Positions 1 through 8,125 of a stretch of DNA of 64,000 bases are shown here, one piece after another (the stretch's first letter is position 1; each line of letters opens with the position of its first letter). Source of the stretch: Bacteroidales bacterium (GTDB lineage Bacteria; Bacteroidota; Bacteroidia; Bacteroidales; UBA932); contig JAKSKK010000004.1 in the NCBI GenBank assembly GCA_024401745.1, positions 18,450 through 82,449 on the forward strand. The letters run 5' to 3'. The position numbers and the translations under genes are program-made. The notes under the pieces are model-generated. The model saw only the letters and a program-made list of their open reading frames with translations. It searched no databases and had not been told where the DNA came from.

Positions 1-627
1 AGGCACGATGCCACCGAGGAGGCGCCCAAGGGCTTTGCCGGCCTCATCGAGATGCTCGTGACGATGGTTGAGGACGACATCATAAAGGACTGCGTGGGCA
101 AGGACTACAAGCGCTACAGCCCGTACCTGCTAACCGCGTTCTTCTTCATATTCATCAACAACCTGATGGGAATAGTGCCGTTCTTCCCGTTCGGCGCCAA
201 CATCACGGGCAACATAGCCATCACCCTGGTGCTGGCTATATGCACGTTCATAGCTGTGAACGTCTTCGGAAACAAGCACTACTGGAAGGACATACTCTGG
301 CCTGACGTGCCCATTTTCCTGAAGGCCTTCCCGCTGATGCCCATCATAGAGATAATAGGAATGTTCACCAAGCCCTTCTCGCTGATGATAAGGCTCTTCG
401 CCAACATCCTTGCAGGGCATGTGATGCTTCTCGGAGTGGTTGCGGTGGTGTTCCTCACCGCCGAGCTGGGCGCGGCCATGAATGCCGGACTGAGCTTCAT
501 AGCGGTGTTCTTCGGAGTGTTCATGGACTGCCTCGAGCTGCTCGTCGCATTCCTCCAGGCATACGTATTTACAATGCTCTCCTCTGTGTTCATAGGACTC
601 AGCAGGCAGGAGCCGGAAACTGAATAA
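1..627 (+). CDS. atpB: F0F1 ATP synthase subunit a, 5' truncated
   Basis: This integral membrane subunit forms the two proton half-channels against the c-ring. The reading frame is open from base 1, so the N-terminus lies outside the window; the first visible ATG at 52 is internal. About 208 residues are visible with several hydrophobic helices. The segment MIRLFANILAGH contains the essential channel arginine (codon 391-393) in its conserved setting. It is followed after 21 nt by the c-subunit gene, the usual F0 order. The C-terminus is short and polar. Identity is secure from the motif plus the downstream atpEFHAG genes; only the missing start is uncertain. Confidence 0.96.
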   Translation, partial: RHDATEEAPKGFAGLIEMLVTMVEDDIIKDCVGKDYKRYSPYLLTAFFFIFINNLMGIVPFFPFGANITGNIAITLVLAICTFIAVNVFGNKHYWKDILWPDVPIFLKAFPLMPIIEIIGMFTKPFSLMIRLFANILAGHVMLLGVVAVVFLTAELGAAMNAGLSFIAVFFGVFMDCLELLVAFLQAYVFTMLSSVFIGLSRQEPETE

Positions 628-648
628 CAATTTAAAACTCATAGACTT

Positions 649-903
649 ATGTTACTTTCAATGATTCTTCAGGCAGCTGCCGGTGCAGCTCTCGGAAAAG
701 CAGGCATCGCAGTGGCAGCAGGTGTTGCAGCAATCGCAGCCGCAATCGGTATCGGCAAGATCGGTAAGGCATCCCTCGAGGCAGGCGCACGCCAGCCCGA
801 GCAGGCAGGCCACTACCGTATGACCGCCATCATCATCGGTGCGCTCGTCGAGGGTGCATGTCTCTTCGCAATCCTTGTCTGCCTCATCGGTATCACACAG
901 TAG
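649..903 (+). CDS. atpE: F0F1 ATP synthase subunit c
   Basis: The protein is 84 residues, a two-helix hairpin that forms the rotor ring. A glycine/alanine-rich first helix (about 12-36), a polar loop with the conserved R48-Q49-P50, and a second helix carrying the ion-binding carboxylate E68 in GALVEGACLF are all visible. The first helix has no glutamine at the usual sodium-ligand position and E68 is followed by glycine rather than Ser/Thr, which suggests a proton-type ring; this is inference from motif rules. A second in-frame ATG four codons in is possible but the first is kept. It lies between atpB and atpF in the same operon. Confidence 0.96.
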   Translation: MLLSMILQAAAGAALGKAGIAVAAGVAAIAAAIGIGKIGKASLEAGARQPEQAGHYRMTAIIIGALVEGACLFAILVCLIGITQ

Positions 904-906
904 GCA

Positions 907-1410
907 ATGTCACTCATCACACCAGATTTCGGACTGCTGTTCTGGATGACGCTGATCTTCGTCATCGTCTTCATCGTCCTGGCAAAATTCGGCTTCCCCA
1001 TGATCACAGGATCGGTGGAGAAGCGCAGCGAGCGCATCAACGCCAGCATTGCCAAGGCAAAGGAGGCTGAAGAGAAGCTCGCCGCACTTGCCACCGAGCA
1101 GGAGCAGATGCTGCAGCAGGCCCGTCTCGAGCAGACCCGCATCCTTCAGGAGGCCTCCCGCACCCGCGACCAGATAGTCGCCCAGGCAAAGGAGCAGGCC
1201 GCCCAGGAGGCCGCGAAGATGATCGAGCATGCGAAGGTGGAGATAGCGGCTGAACGCGAGTCAGCCATACGCGACATACGCGCCGAGGTTGCGTCCATAA
1301 GCGTGGAGGTTGCGGAGAAGCTCGTGAAAAAGGACCTGTCCGACGCGGGAGCCCAGCTCTCGCTCATCGACAGGATGGTCGAGGAAGTGTCACATAGCCA
1401 TATCAACTGA
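907..1410 (+). CDS. atpF: F0F1 ATP synthase subunit b
   Basis: The protein is 167 residues, the usual length for the peripheral stalk subunit. One N-terminal membrane helix (about residues 9-32) is followed by a long charged, alanine/glutamate-rich coiled coil that reaches up to F1 and binds the delta subunit. The gene starts 4 nt after the atpE stop, and its TGA shares its last A with the ATG of atpH, which indicates translational coupling. Confidence 0.95.
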   Translation: MSLITPDFGLLFWMTLIFVIVFIVLAKFGFPMITGSVEKRSERINASIAKAKEAEEKLAALATEQEQMLQQARLEQTRILQEASRTRDQIVAQAKEQAAQEAAKMIEHAKVEIAAERESAIRDIRAEVASISVEVAEKLVKKDLSDAGAQLSLIDRMVEEVSHSHIN

Positions 1411-1886
1411 TGAATACCGGCATCATATCCAAGCGCTACGCCAAGGCTCTTCTGGGCTACGTCCAGGAGACCGGAGGTGGTGAGCGCGTGAGTGCCCAGG
1501 TGCGTGAGCTCCTGAGCGGCAAGGATATGGCCGGCATTGTCCTTGAACCCGAAATCCAGCGTTTCATGGAACTGCTGGTGAGCAAGGGCAGGGTAGAGTA
1601 CGTGCGCGGCATCTTCCACACTTTCCTTCAGTTGTACTACGACTCCATCGGAGTGTTGAGGGCCACCCTGACCGTGGCCGTACCCGCACCCGGGCTCGAA
1701 GACCGCCTGCGCCCCCTGCTCGAGGAGCAGTTCGGCCGCAAGGTTGTCATCGAGACCACCGTTGACCCCTGCCTCGTAGGAGGCTTCGTGATCGAGGCCG
1801 GCGGCCGCCAGCTTGACGCGTCAGTGCGTCATCGTCTGGATAAGATACGCCGGCAGTTTATTATCAGCAACAACAGATTAGTATAA
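1410..1886 (+). CDS. atpH: F0F1 ATP synthase subunit delta
   Basis: The protein is 158 residues, slightly short for the family. Delta (OSCP) joins the b stalk to the top of the alpha3beta3 head. The N-terminus ([12 protein letters not shown]) and the C-terminal part ([18 protein letters not shown]) match the two conserved ends of the family. It overlaps both neighbours by one base (TGATG with atpF, TAATG with atpA), so the three genes are tightly coupled. Confidence 0.94.
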   Translation: MNTGIISKRYAKALLGYVQETGGGERVSAQVRELLSGKDMAGIVLEPEIQRFMELLVSKGRVEYVRGIFHTFLQLYYDSIGVLRATLTVAVPAPGLEDRLRPLLEEQFGRKVVIETTVDPCLVGGFVIEAGGRQLDASVRHRLDKIRRQFIISNNRLV

Positions 1887-3469
1887 TGGCGCAAACTATC
1901 AAAGCAAGTGAAATCTCCGATCTCCTGCTGGAACAGCTCAGGGGCATCGACACCACTCCTGAATGGGAGGAGGTCGGACATGTGCTTACAATTTCAGACG
2001 GCGTGGCCCGCATCTACGGGCTTACCGGGGCAGAGGCCGGCGAGCTTCTGGAGTTCGCCTGCGGCGTGAAGGCCGTGGTGATGAACCTCGAGGAAGACAA
2101 CGTCGGAGCCGTGCTGCTCGGACCCACCGACCTCGTGAAGGAGGGAATGAAGGTGCACCGCCTCGGCACCATCGCCAGCGTGGAGGTTGGCGAGGGGCTG
2201 CTCGGCAGAGTCATCGACCCCATCGGCACCCCGCTTGACGGAATGGGCCCGGTCGAGGGTGAGACCGTGCGCATGCCTCTGGAGCGCAAGGCTCCGGGCG
2301 TGATCTTCCGTGAGCCTGTGACTCAGCCGCTGCAGACCGGCCTCAAGGCCATCGATGCGATGATTCCCATCGGCCGCGGCCAGCGCGAGCTCATCATCGG
2401 CGACCGTCAGACCGGCAAGACTGCCATAGCCATCGACACCATCATCAACCAGAGGGAGAATTTCCTCAAGGGAGACCCTGTATACTGCATCTATGTGGCT
2501 GTGGGCCAGAAGGGTTCCACCGTCGCATCCATAGTCCAGACCCTGCGCGCCAAAGGTGCCATGGACTATACCATAGTGGTTGCCGCAACGGCAGCCGATC
2601 CCGCTGCGCTGCAGTACTATGCACCGTTTGCAGGTGCCGCCATCGGCGAGTACTTCAGGGACACTGGCCGTCATGCCCTGGTGGTCTATGACGACCTCTC
2701 GAAGCAGGCTGTGGCATACCGCGAGGTATCGCTTATCCTCCGCCGTCCTTCGGGCCGCGAGGCATATCCCGGCGATGTGTTCTACCTGCATTCCCGTCTT
2801 CTCGAGCGTGCGGCGAAGATCATCAGCCAGCAGGAAGTGGCCGAGAAGATGAACGACCTTCCCGAGTGTCTGAAGGGCAAGGTCAAGGCCGGCGGTTCGC
2901 TTACCGCCCTGCCTATAATCGAAACCCAGGCGGGCGATGTCTCCGCCTACATCCCGACCAACGTGATCTCGATCACCGACGGCCAGATATATCTTGAGAG
3001 CTCGCTCTTCAACGCGGGCTTCCGTCCGGCCATCAACGTGGGCATCTCGGTGTCCCGTGTGGGCGGCAGTGCTCAGGTCAAGAGCATGAAGAAGGTTGCG
3101 GGCACGCTGAAGATCGACCAGGCTCAGTTCGGCGAGCTGGAGGCGTTCAGCAAGTTCTCATCCGATATGGACAAGGTGACCGCGATGACCCTCGACAAGG
3201 GCCGCAAGAACAATCAGCTGCTCAAGCAGCCTCAGTACAGCCCCATGCCGGTAGGGGAGCAGGTGGCCATTCTTTACTGTGGCACGCATGCTCTCATGTC
3301 TGACATACGCATAGACCAGGTGCTGGAGTTCCAGACTCTGTTCCTGGACCGCATGCGCTCTACGCATGCCGAGCTGCTGCAGGCTCTGGCTTCGGGAAAG
3401 ATGCCCGAGGGTGCAGCACAGACCATAGAAGCCGAGGCAGAGGCTATCTGCAATCATCTGAACAGGTAG
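1886..3469 (+). CDS. atpA: F0F1 ATP synthase subunit alpha
   Basis: The protein is 527 residues, full length for the nucleotide-binding but non-catalytic alpha subunit. A beta-barrel N-domain is followed by the Walker A motif GDRQTGKT (residues 172-179), a Walker B region ([11 protein letters not shown]) and a helical C-domain. The ATG overlaps the atpH stop by one base and atpG starts 1 nt after the stop. Large overlapping antisense frames here are shadows produced by codon bias. Confidence 0.98.
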   Translation: MAQTIKASEISDLLLEQLRGIDTTPEWEEVGHVLTISDGVARIYGLTGAEAGELLEFACGVKAVVMNLEEDNVGAVLLGPTDLVKEGMKVHRLGTIASVEVGEGLLGRVIDPIGTPLDGMGPVEGETVRMPLERKAPGVIFREPVTQPLQTGLKAIDAMIPIGRGQRELIIGDRQTGKTAIAIDTIINQRENFLKGDPVYCIYVAVGQKGSTVASIVQTLRAKGAMDYTIVVAATAADPAALQYYAPFAGAAIGEYFRDTGRHALVVYDDLSKQAVAYREVSLILRRPSGREAYPGDVFYLHSRLLERAAKIISQQEVAEKMNDLPECLKGKVKAGGSLTALPIIETQAGDVSAYIPTNVISITDGQIYLESSLFNAGFRPAINVGISVSRVGGSAQVKSMKKVAGTLKIDQAQFGELEAFSKFSSDMDKVTAMTLDKGRKNNQLLKQPQYSPMPVGEQVAILYCGTHALMSDIRIDQVLEFQTLFLDRMRSTHAELLQALASGKMPEGAAQTIEAEAEAICNHLNR

Positions 3470-3470
3470 A

Positions 3471-4502
3471 ATGGCATCCCTTCGCGAAATAAAGGACCGT
3501 ATTGGCTCAGTCAAGTCGACGCTGAAGATAACGTCGGCGATGAAGCTGGTGGCCTCTTCGAAGCTCCGCAAGGCGCAGAAGGCGGTAGAAAATCTACGGC
3601 CGTACGAGGAGGAATTGAACAAGATCCTGACGGCTCTTGTTCAATCCTCTCGTCCGGCCACTTTTGACGGGGGTTCCACCCCCGTAACGCCCCCCGGCGG
3701 CCTTTCGGCCGCTGACCTTCGAGACAGCAGCAGTGCGATTCCCTCCGTGGAGGACGGCAGCGGTTGCCCAGGCAGAACCGTGTCCACCCTCGGACGCGTC
3801 AGAGGGAGGGGCCCGCTGACGGAGTCAGTGGGAGGGATGGAGCGAAGCGGAAGTTCTGCCGGGCAAGCCGATGCCGTCCGCAATGAAATCGCAATCGTAT
3901 CAATATCTTCAAATTCCAGCTTGTGCGGAGGGTTCAATGCGAACGTGATAAAGAAGACGACGGAGCTGGTTCGCGAACTGGAGGCGCAGGGAGCCAAGGT
4001 GACCGTATATTCGCTGGGCCGCAAGATCGCCGAGGCTATGAAGAAGGCCGGGTATCCGTCCGAAGACTACTCGCAGTTCATCTCCCATACATCATACGCC
4101 AGGGCCGTTGAGATTGCGCAGGACATAGCAAAGGAGAATGACAACGTACTGCTGGTGTACAATCATTTCGTGACTACAGCAAAGCAGGTGGTCGTCGTTG
4201 AGAACTGGATTTCTTCAGACAGCAAGATCGGGCAGGAAGTGAAGGAGAATGAGGAATACATAGTGGAGCCCGGGACTCAGGAAGTGCTGGAGAAACTGGC
4301 GCCTCAGGTGACCATGCTGAAGTTCTATGCGGCCGTTCTGGACTCTGCTGCAGCGGAGCATGCGGCACGTACGATTGCCATGCAGACGGCGTCCGACAAT
4401 GCCCAGGATCTGCTCTCAGAACTCACTTTGGAGTACAATAAAGGACGTCAGCAAAAAATTACTGCAGAAATTCTTGATTTAATTGGTGGTATTTCAGAAT
4501 AA
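3471..4502 (+). CDS. atpG: F0F1 ATP synthase subunit gamma with in-frame insert
   Basis: This is the central rotor shaft. Residues 1-58 are the conserved N-terminal helix (SLREIKDRI, SAMKLVASSKLRKAQ) and residues from about 137 resume the family with SSNSSLCGGFNANVI and the C-terminal helix. Between them lies a non-homologous, Gly/Ser/Pro-rich tract (about 59-136) that brings the protein to 343 residues, against roughly 290 usual. The tract is encoded by GC-rich palindromic DNA (hairpins at 3667-3685, 3697-3712 and 3812-3832; inverted arms at 3753-3778 and 3853-3878). It falls in a loop between the coiled coil and the Rossmann-like domain, so function may be kept. There is no stop or frameshift. 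It is the last gene of the operon. Confidence 0.95.
   Translation: MASLREIKDRIGSVKSTLKITSAMKLVASSKLRKAQKAVENLRPYEEELNKILTALVQSSRPATFDGGSTPVTPPGGLSAADLRDSSSAIPSVEDGSGCPGRTVSTLGRVRGRGPLTESVGGMERSGSSAGQADAVRNEIAIVSISSNSSLCGGFNANVIKKTTELVRELEAQGAKVTVYSLGRKIAEAMKKAGYPSEDYSQFISHTSYARAVEIAQDIAKENDNVLLVYNHFVTTAKQVVVVENWISSDSKIGQEVKENEEYIVEPGTQEVLEKLAPQVTMLKFYAAVLDSAAAEHAARTIAMQTASDNAQDLLSELTLEYNKGRQQKITAEILDLIGGISE
3753..3878 (+). repeat. Palindromic element inside atpG
   Basis: Imperfect inverted arms at 3753-3778 and 3853-3878 (21 of 26 positions pair without gaps) flank a nested hairpin at 3812-3832 (CCCGCTGAC, GGA, GTCAGTGGG). The span is 126 nt, or 42 codons, and is read through in frame. It shares the 12-mer AGCGAAGCGGAA (3841-3852) with the minus strand of the insert in the NfnB gene (44142-44153), and similar CAGAACC and CCCTCGG tracts. 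Two more hairpins just upstream (3667-3685, 3697-3712) may belong to the same or an adjacent element; the outer limits are not certain. Confidence 0.7.
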
Positions 4503-4515
4503 TTTACTACATTTG
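4484..4515 (+). promoter_or_regulatory. Promoter of tRNA-Pro
   Basis: The -7 box TACATTTG (4508-4515) matches the Bacteroidetes consensus TAnnTTTG, and TTG at 4484-4486 lies 21 nt upstream, the expected -33 spacing. It overlaps the end of atpG and precedes the tRNA by 18 nt. Confidence 0.7.
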
Positions 4516-4533
4516 CAGTCCCGTTACGGGAAT

Positions 4534-4607
4534 CGGGATGTGGCGCAGTTGGCTAGCGCACCACGTTAGGGACGTGGGGGTCGCTCGTTCGAGTCGAGTC
4601 ATCCCGA
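4534..4607 (+). tRNA. tRNA-Pro, anticodon AGG
   Basis: A full cloverleaf can be drawn. The acceptor stem CGGGATG pairs with CATCCCG (C1-G72) with discriminator A73, both typical of tRNA-Pro. The D arm is GCGC/GCGC. The anticodon stem CCACG/CGTGG carries the loop TTAGGGA, so positions 34-36 are AGG and position 37 is G. The T arm is GCTCG/CGAGT with loop TTCGAGT. CCA is not encoded. Identity as proline is well supported. The A at position 34 is unusual for a bacterial tRNA-Pro. Confidence 0.9.
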
Positions 4608-4616
4608 CTTTTCAAA

Positions 4617-4650
4617 AGAAAAACCTGCTGATTTTCAGCAGGTTTTCTTG
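4617..4650. terminator. Bidirectional intrinsic terminator
   Basis: A perfect 11-bp stem (AAACCTGCTGA at 4621-4631 and its complement at 4635-4645) has a 3-nt TTT loop and A- and T-rich flanks. It can end the tRNA transcript on the plus strand and the PorV-like gene on the minus strand. Confidence 0.85.
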
Positions 4651-4654
4651 CTTT

Positions 4655-5500
4655 CTAGAACTTGTATCCCAATCCTATTCCGAAGGAGTTCGTTATCTGT
4701 CCGCCTGCGAGGTAGGTTCCGTCGATGTGGAATCCCTTGAAGCTGAAGCCTATGCCCAGCGAGGCGTGGTTGCCTACAATTCCGCCGGCATGGAATCCGC
4801 CGCGGACGCTGAGCATGTTGTTGTAGGTGTAGGATATTCCGAAAGAACCTCCCACTTCTCCATACAAGAAGTACTTGACGTCGAGTTCTGCCTCCACGCT
4901 GTGCGTCTCGAAGCCCTCTTCGATGTTCTTGGCATATCCGGCTGCAACGGCCATCGCTGCCGGGAGCTTGAATCCCTGGACGTCGGGGCCTGCGTTGGTC
5001 ACTCCGGCTGCGAACTTGAAATCCTTCGCCCATACCCTGACGAGCACGTCGGCGCAGAATCCATCGATGCTGGAGTGGGGTGCGATCCTGTTGCCGGCAT
5101 ACTTGGCCGTGGCCTCCACCCCGAGGAAATCGAGGAACCTGTAGCCGAATCCGGCGTGGAAGTACGTTTCCGACGAGGCGTACCTGTATGCCTGCGAGCT
5201 GATGTCATCCATCATCTCGTATGACTTGTCGGACCCATAGCCGCCTCCGGCCTTGAGCGTGAACTTGCCGGCGAAGGTGTACTGCCCGCTGATGTTGGCG
5301 TATGATGTGCCTGACGGCGCCCAGTTCTGGTATGCGACCCTGATGTCGGAGCTGTCGTCGAGCAGGGTGGCGCCGGCCCGGGCGGCTGATATCGCGTCGT
5401 GGCTGAATTCCATGAACGGGAACACCACGCTTTCTGCCTGTGCTCCCGCGCTGAATTGCATCAGGACCGCGGCAAGTATCGTAAGTGCTGTCCTTCTCAT
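4655..5500 (-). CDS. PorV/PorQ-like outer-membrane beta-barrel protein
   Basis: The protein is 281 residues. A signal peptide (about 1-22, cut near AGAQA) is followed by a SARAGATLLDDSSD segment resembling the opening of PorV-type proteins, then many alternating amphipathic strands, and a C-terminal GLGYKF ending typical of outer-membrane barrels. PorV and PorQ act in the type IX secretion pathway by handing over cargo with a C-terminal sorting domain. Its start overlaps the stop of the upstream subtilase gene (ATGA), so the pair is co-translated. It is shorter than PorV (usually well over 350), so it may be a specialised relative or another FadL-like barrel. The family call is inference. Confidence 0.6.
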   Translation of the reverse strand: MRRTALTILAAVLMQFSAGAQAESVVFPFMEFSHDAISAARAGATLLDDSSDIRVAYQNWAPSGTSYANISGQYTFAGKFTLKAGGGYGSDKSYEMMDDISSQAYRYASSETYFHAGFGYRFLDFLGVEATAKYAGNRIAPHSSIDGFCADVLVRVWAKDFKFAAGVTNAGPDVQGFKLPAAMAVAAGYAKNIEEGFETHSVEAELDVKYFLYGEVGGSFGISYTYNNMLSVRGGFHAGGIVGNHASLGIGFSFKGFHIDGTYLAGGQITNSFGIGLGYKF

Positions 5501-7755
5501 TTCTTGTTCACGTCTTTCTTATAGGTCCTGTTTCCGTATTTCACCTCCACCCTGTATCGGCCGGGGGCGTAGCCGCGCATGTCGACGGTGAAGGGGTCGA
5601 GCACGCTCACGCCGCGGGAACTGCCTGAGTAGAGCCTGCGGCCGGCAGAGTTGTAGACCGTGACTTCGGTGTCGTTGATTCCGGGCACGCAGATATGCAT
5701 GTAGTCCTCGACCGGCTGGGGGTAGATTCCAAGCCCGTCCTTGCTCTCGAACACGCCTGCCCTGAAGCTGGTGCTGCAGCTGAGGCCGCAGGGGTCGGTA
5801 GCCGTCAATGTGATGGTCGTGGCACCGTTCTGCAGGGCGCTCAGGCCAAGATTCTGGCCGCTCAGCGTGCTGCTGAATATGGAAGCGTCACCACAGCTGA
5901 CGCTGTAGCTGAGAGGGCCTCCGTCGTCGTCCCTGAACACTGAGGCGAGGTTCTCTTCGATGCTGGATCCGATGGTGCCCAGCACCTGGTCATCGGGAGT
6001 CATGACCACGTATGGCGCGTGGTTCTCTAGTATGGTGTAGCTGATGGTCCTGGTAGTGCTCCTGCCGCTCTCGTTGGTAGCCGTGATGGTCAGCGAGTGA
6101 GCTCCCGTCCACTTGCCGCTGGCGTCATTGAACGTGACTTCGGCCATCTGCCGGCCTATTATGTAGCTTGCTGATCCATCGGCATCTATGGCTAGTGTGA
6201 CCTTGGAACTGCGGCTTGTGGCGGTGAAGTTCACCACAAGTTTCTCGTGCCCGCGTATGCTGTAGCTGCCGATGTAGTCGGAGCTGATCACAGGAGCGTC
6301 GTCCTCGCCAGAGTAGGCCAGATATGACCCGTATGCGTCAAGCATGGGGCCTATCATCTCATCGGCTCCGAACCTGCTGTTCGCGCCGTCAAGCAGTATC
6401 CTTCTGAGGTCCTCGTTGGTGAACCCGGGGCCACCGAAAGCCGATATCAGCAGGGCTGCCACTCCGCTTACGTGCGGGCAGGCCATGGAGGTTCCGGCCA
6501 TGTAGTAGTATTCGTCCGATTTTCCCGCCGGGGCTAGAATCATTGCCATGGGGTCGTCGAATCTGTCGAACTCTCCGCCCGGGGCGCAGATGTCGACCCA
6601 TGCTCCGTAGTTGGAATATGTGGCCTTGCGTCCATCTGGGCCGATGGCTCCCACGGCCACGATGGGCTCGTAGTCGCCGGGATGGCCTATCGCCCAGTTC
6701 TCGTTGCCTGCGGCGAATACGACGATCCCGCCTTTCATGAGGCCGACCTGGTTGCCGGTGGCGTCGCAGCCCGCATTCTTTATGAAATAGTCGACGGCCG
6801 CCTTGAACGAGCGGGGAACGCCGCTCTCCATCGCCTGCTTCTCGCTGTCGTAGTCGTAGCCCCAGCTGTTCTGGCTTATCAGGGCTCCGTGGTCGGCGCC
6901 CCAGACGATTGCCTCTTCGGGGGTGCCGCCTTCCTCGGTGCCGTCGGCCTTCTCGTGGAATATCTGGCTGCAGAGAATGCGGACTCCGCCGGTGCCGTCG
7001 GTGCCGCCGGCTATGCCGCTGATGCCCTTGCCGTTGTTGCTGACCGCCGCGATGGTCCCCGCCACGTGTGTGCCGTGCTTGTCGGCGCTGATGGTGTAGC
7101 TGCTCATCCCGTCAACGAAATTCGCGCTGCCATTGCTGCCGGCGGGAATGCATACGCCCACAAGGTCCTCATGATTCATGTCGATGCCGGTGTCGACCAC
7201 ATTTACGATGACGTCCTTGCTGCCGCCCGTGATTTCCCAAAGTGGCAGAACGTCGATGTCAAAGCCGTCTGCGAATCCGGGAAGCTGTGCGGTGTTATAT
7301 AGATTCCATTGCTCGCGGCTGTACGCGTCGTTGAACGGGAACGCTCCCGTTGTATGGATCTTTCTCGGAATCTCGACGGTTGCGGCTCCCGGGATTTCGC
7401 TGAAGCTGGCCGCAGCCTTGGTCGCGGGTGTGCCAGGGTCGTATGAGACCCGGTACCAACGGTGCAGGCCTGCTTCGCGGTGCCTTGCCTCGAATTCCCC
7501 CGCATCAGGGAACATTCTCTTCAGGGATGTGATTCCGTATGCTCCCATTTCCTGGGAGAGCTCGGATTCCGATGCGGCCTCGATATGGTCCGCCATTTCG
7601 TCGGTGAATTCCACGTGCAGCACGCCCTCCAGCGTGGCGGCTGTTTCTTCTGCGTGGCCGGCAGGCTCGGCCGGCGCTGATTCCGGCATGCTCCGGGTAC
7701 AGCCGAATGCCAGGACAGCAGTGGTGCTTATAAACAGTAAGCTTATTTTGTTCAT
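5497..7755 (-). CDS. Subtilisin-like S8 peptidase with T9SS C-terminal sorting domain
   Basis: The protein is 752 residues. The N-terminus has a hydrophobic signal ending in the lipobox LAFGC (C19). A prodomain-like region (about 40-130) precedes the S8 catalytic domain: D188 in VVDTGID, H227 in KHGTHVAG, N351 in AAGNEN and S423 in GTSMACPHVSG. Immunoglobulin-like repeats follow (about 490-670). The last 75 or so residues (YPQPVEDYM to GRYRVEVKYGNRTYKK) match a type A T9SS sorting domain. A lipobox together with a T9SS domain is unusual. It heads a two-gene operon with the PorV-like barrel and diverges from susC. The likely role is extracellular proteolysis. Confidence 0.9.
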   Translation of the reverse strand: MNKISLLFISTTAVLAFGCTRSMPESAPAEPAGHAEETAATLEGVLHVEFTDEMADHIEAASESELSQEMGAYGITSLKRMFPDAGEFEARHREAGLHRWYRVSYDPGTPATKAAASFSEIPGAATVEIPRKIHTTGAFPFNDAYSREQWNLYNTAQLPGFADGFDIDVLPLWEITGGSKDVIVNVVDTGIDMNHEDLVGVCIPAGSNGSANFVDGMSSYTISADKHGTHVAGTIAAVSNNGKGISGIAGGTDGTGGVRILCSQIFHEKADGTEEGGTPEEAIVWGADHGALISQNSWGYDYDSEKQAMESGVPRSFKAAVDYFIKNAGCDATGNQVGLMKGGIVVFAAGNENWAIGHPGDYEPIVAVGAIGPDGRKATYSNYGAWVDICAPGGEFDRFDDPMAMILAPAGKSDEYYYMAGTSMACPHVSGVAALLISAFGGPGFTNEDLRRILLDGANSRFGADEMIGPMLDAYGSYLAYSGEDDAPVISSDYIGSYSIRGHEKLVVNFTATSRSSKVTLAIDADGSASYIIGRQMAEVTFNDASGKWTGAHSLTITATNESGRSTTRTISYTILENHAPYVVMTPDDQVLGTIGSSIEENLASVFRDDDGGPLSYSVSCGDASIFSSTLSGQNLGLSALQNGATTITLTATDPCGLSCSTSFRAGVFESKDGLGIYPQPVEDYMHICVPGINDTEVTVYNSAGRRLYSGSSRGVSVLDPFTVDMRGYAPGRYRVEVKYGNRTYKKDVNKK

Positions 7756-7779
7756 CTACAGTTCGTCTATACTCTTTCA

Positions 7780-7787
7780 CAAATGTA
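7780..7787 (-). promoter_or_regulatory. -7 box upstream of the S8 peptidase gene
   Basis: TACATTTG on the minus strand matches TAnnTTTG and lies 24 nt upstream of the ATG at 7755. A perfect palindrome touches its upstream edge. No convincing -33 TTG was seen. Confidence 0.5.
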
Positions 7788-7800
7788 GCAAATATTTGCT
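7787..7800. promoter_or_regulatory. Possible operator palindrome
   Basis: AGCAAATATTTGCT is a perfect 14-bp palindrome that shares one base with the -7 box of the minus-strand S8 gene and lies between -7 and the expected -33. Its position suits a dimeric regulator; no protein can be assigned. Confidence 0.4.
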
Positions 7801-8125
7801 GAAATGGTGTGAAATCAGGGCGTATGAGGGCATGACGAAAAAATATTTAAGAATTTCTTAAAATAATTTACTTTCTAGAAAATGTATGAATATGAACTAT
7901 ATTGGATACGAATGTTATAAATTGTAAGGGAAATGATTTGATTTGCTTACAGGTTGTAAGTGAAGTTTGTGAAATACGCGGTTTGAAGCCACTTGGGCAG
8001 GGTCTAAATGTTTGGAATTCTGTAAAATAATTCCGACCTTGCGAAATAATTTCCGTTATTACGCGGTGTGGTATTTTGAACTAAAAGTTTAGTTAGTATA
8101 GTTTGTTTAATTAAAATTTCAACCA
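7801..8125. other. AT-rich divergent spacer
   Basis: This is the remainder of the spacer between the divergent S8 and susC genes. It is much more AT-rich than its surroundings and holds no convincing ORF. Near-consensus -7 sequences for susC occur at 8072-8078 and 8099-8105, but neither has the exact TAnnTTTG spacing. The rest shows no clear repeat or RNA. Confidence 0.5.

Noticed and set aside
1994-2791. 265-codon frame antisense to atpA
   Set aside because: Shadow of the strongly biased atpA gene.
4538-5224. 228-codon plus-strand frame across the tRNA and PorV-like gene
   Set aside because: It overlaps a tRNA and a terminator and is antisense to a gene with a signal peptide and barrel pattern.
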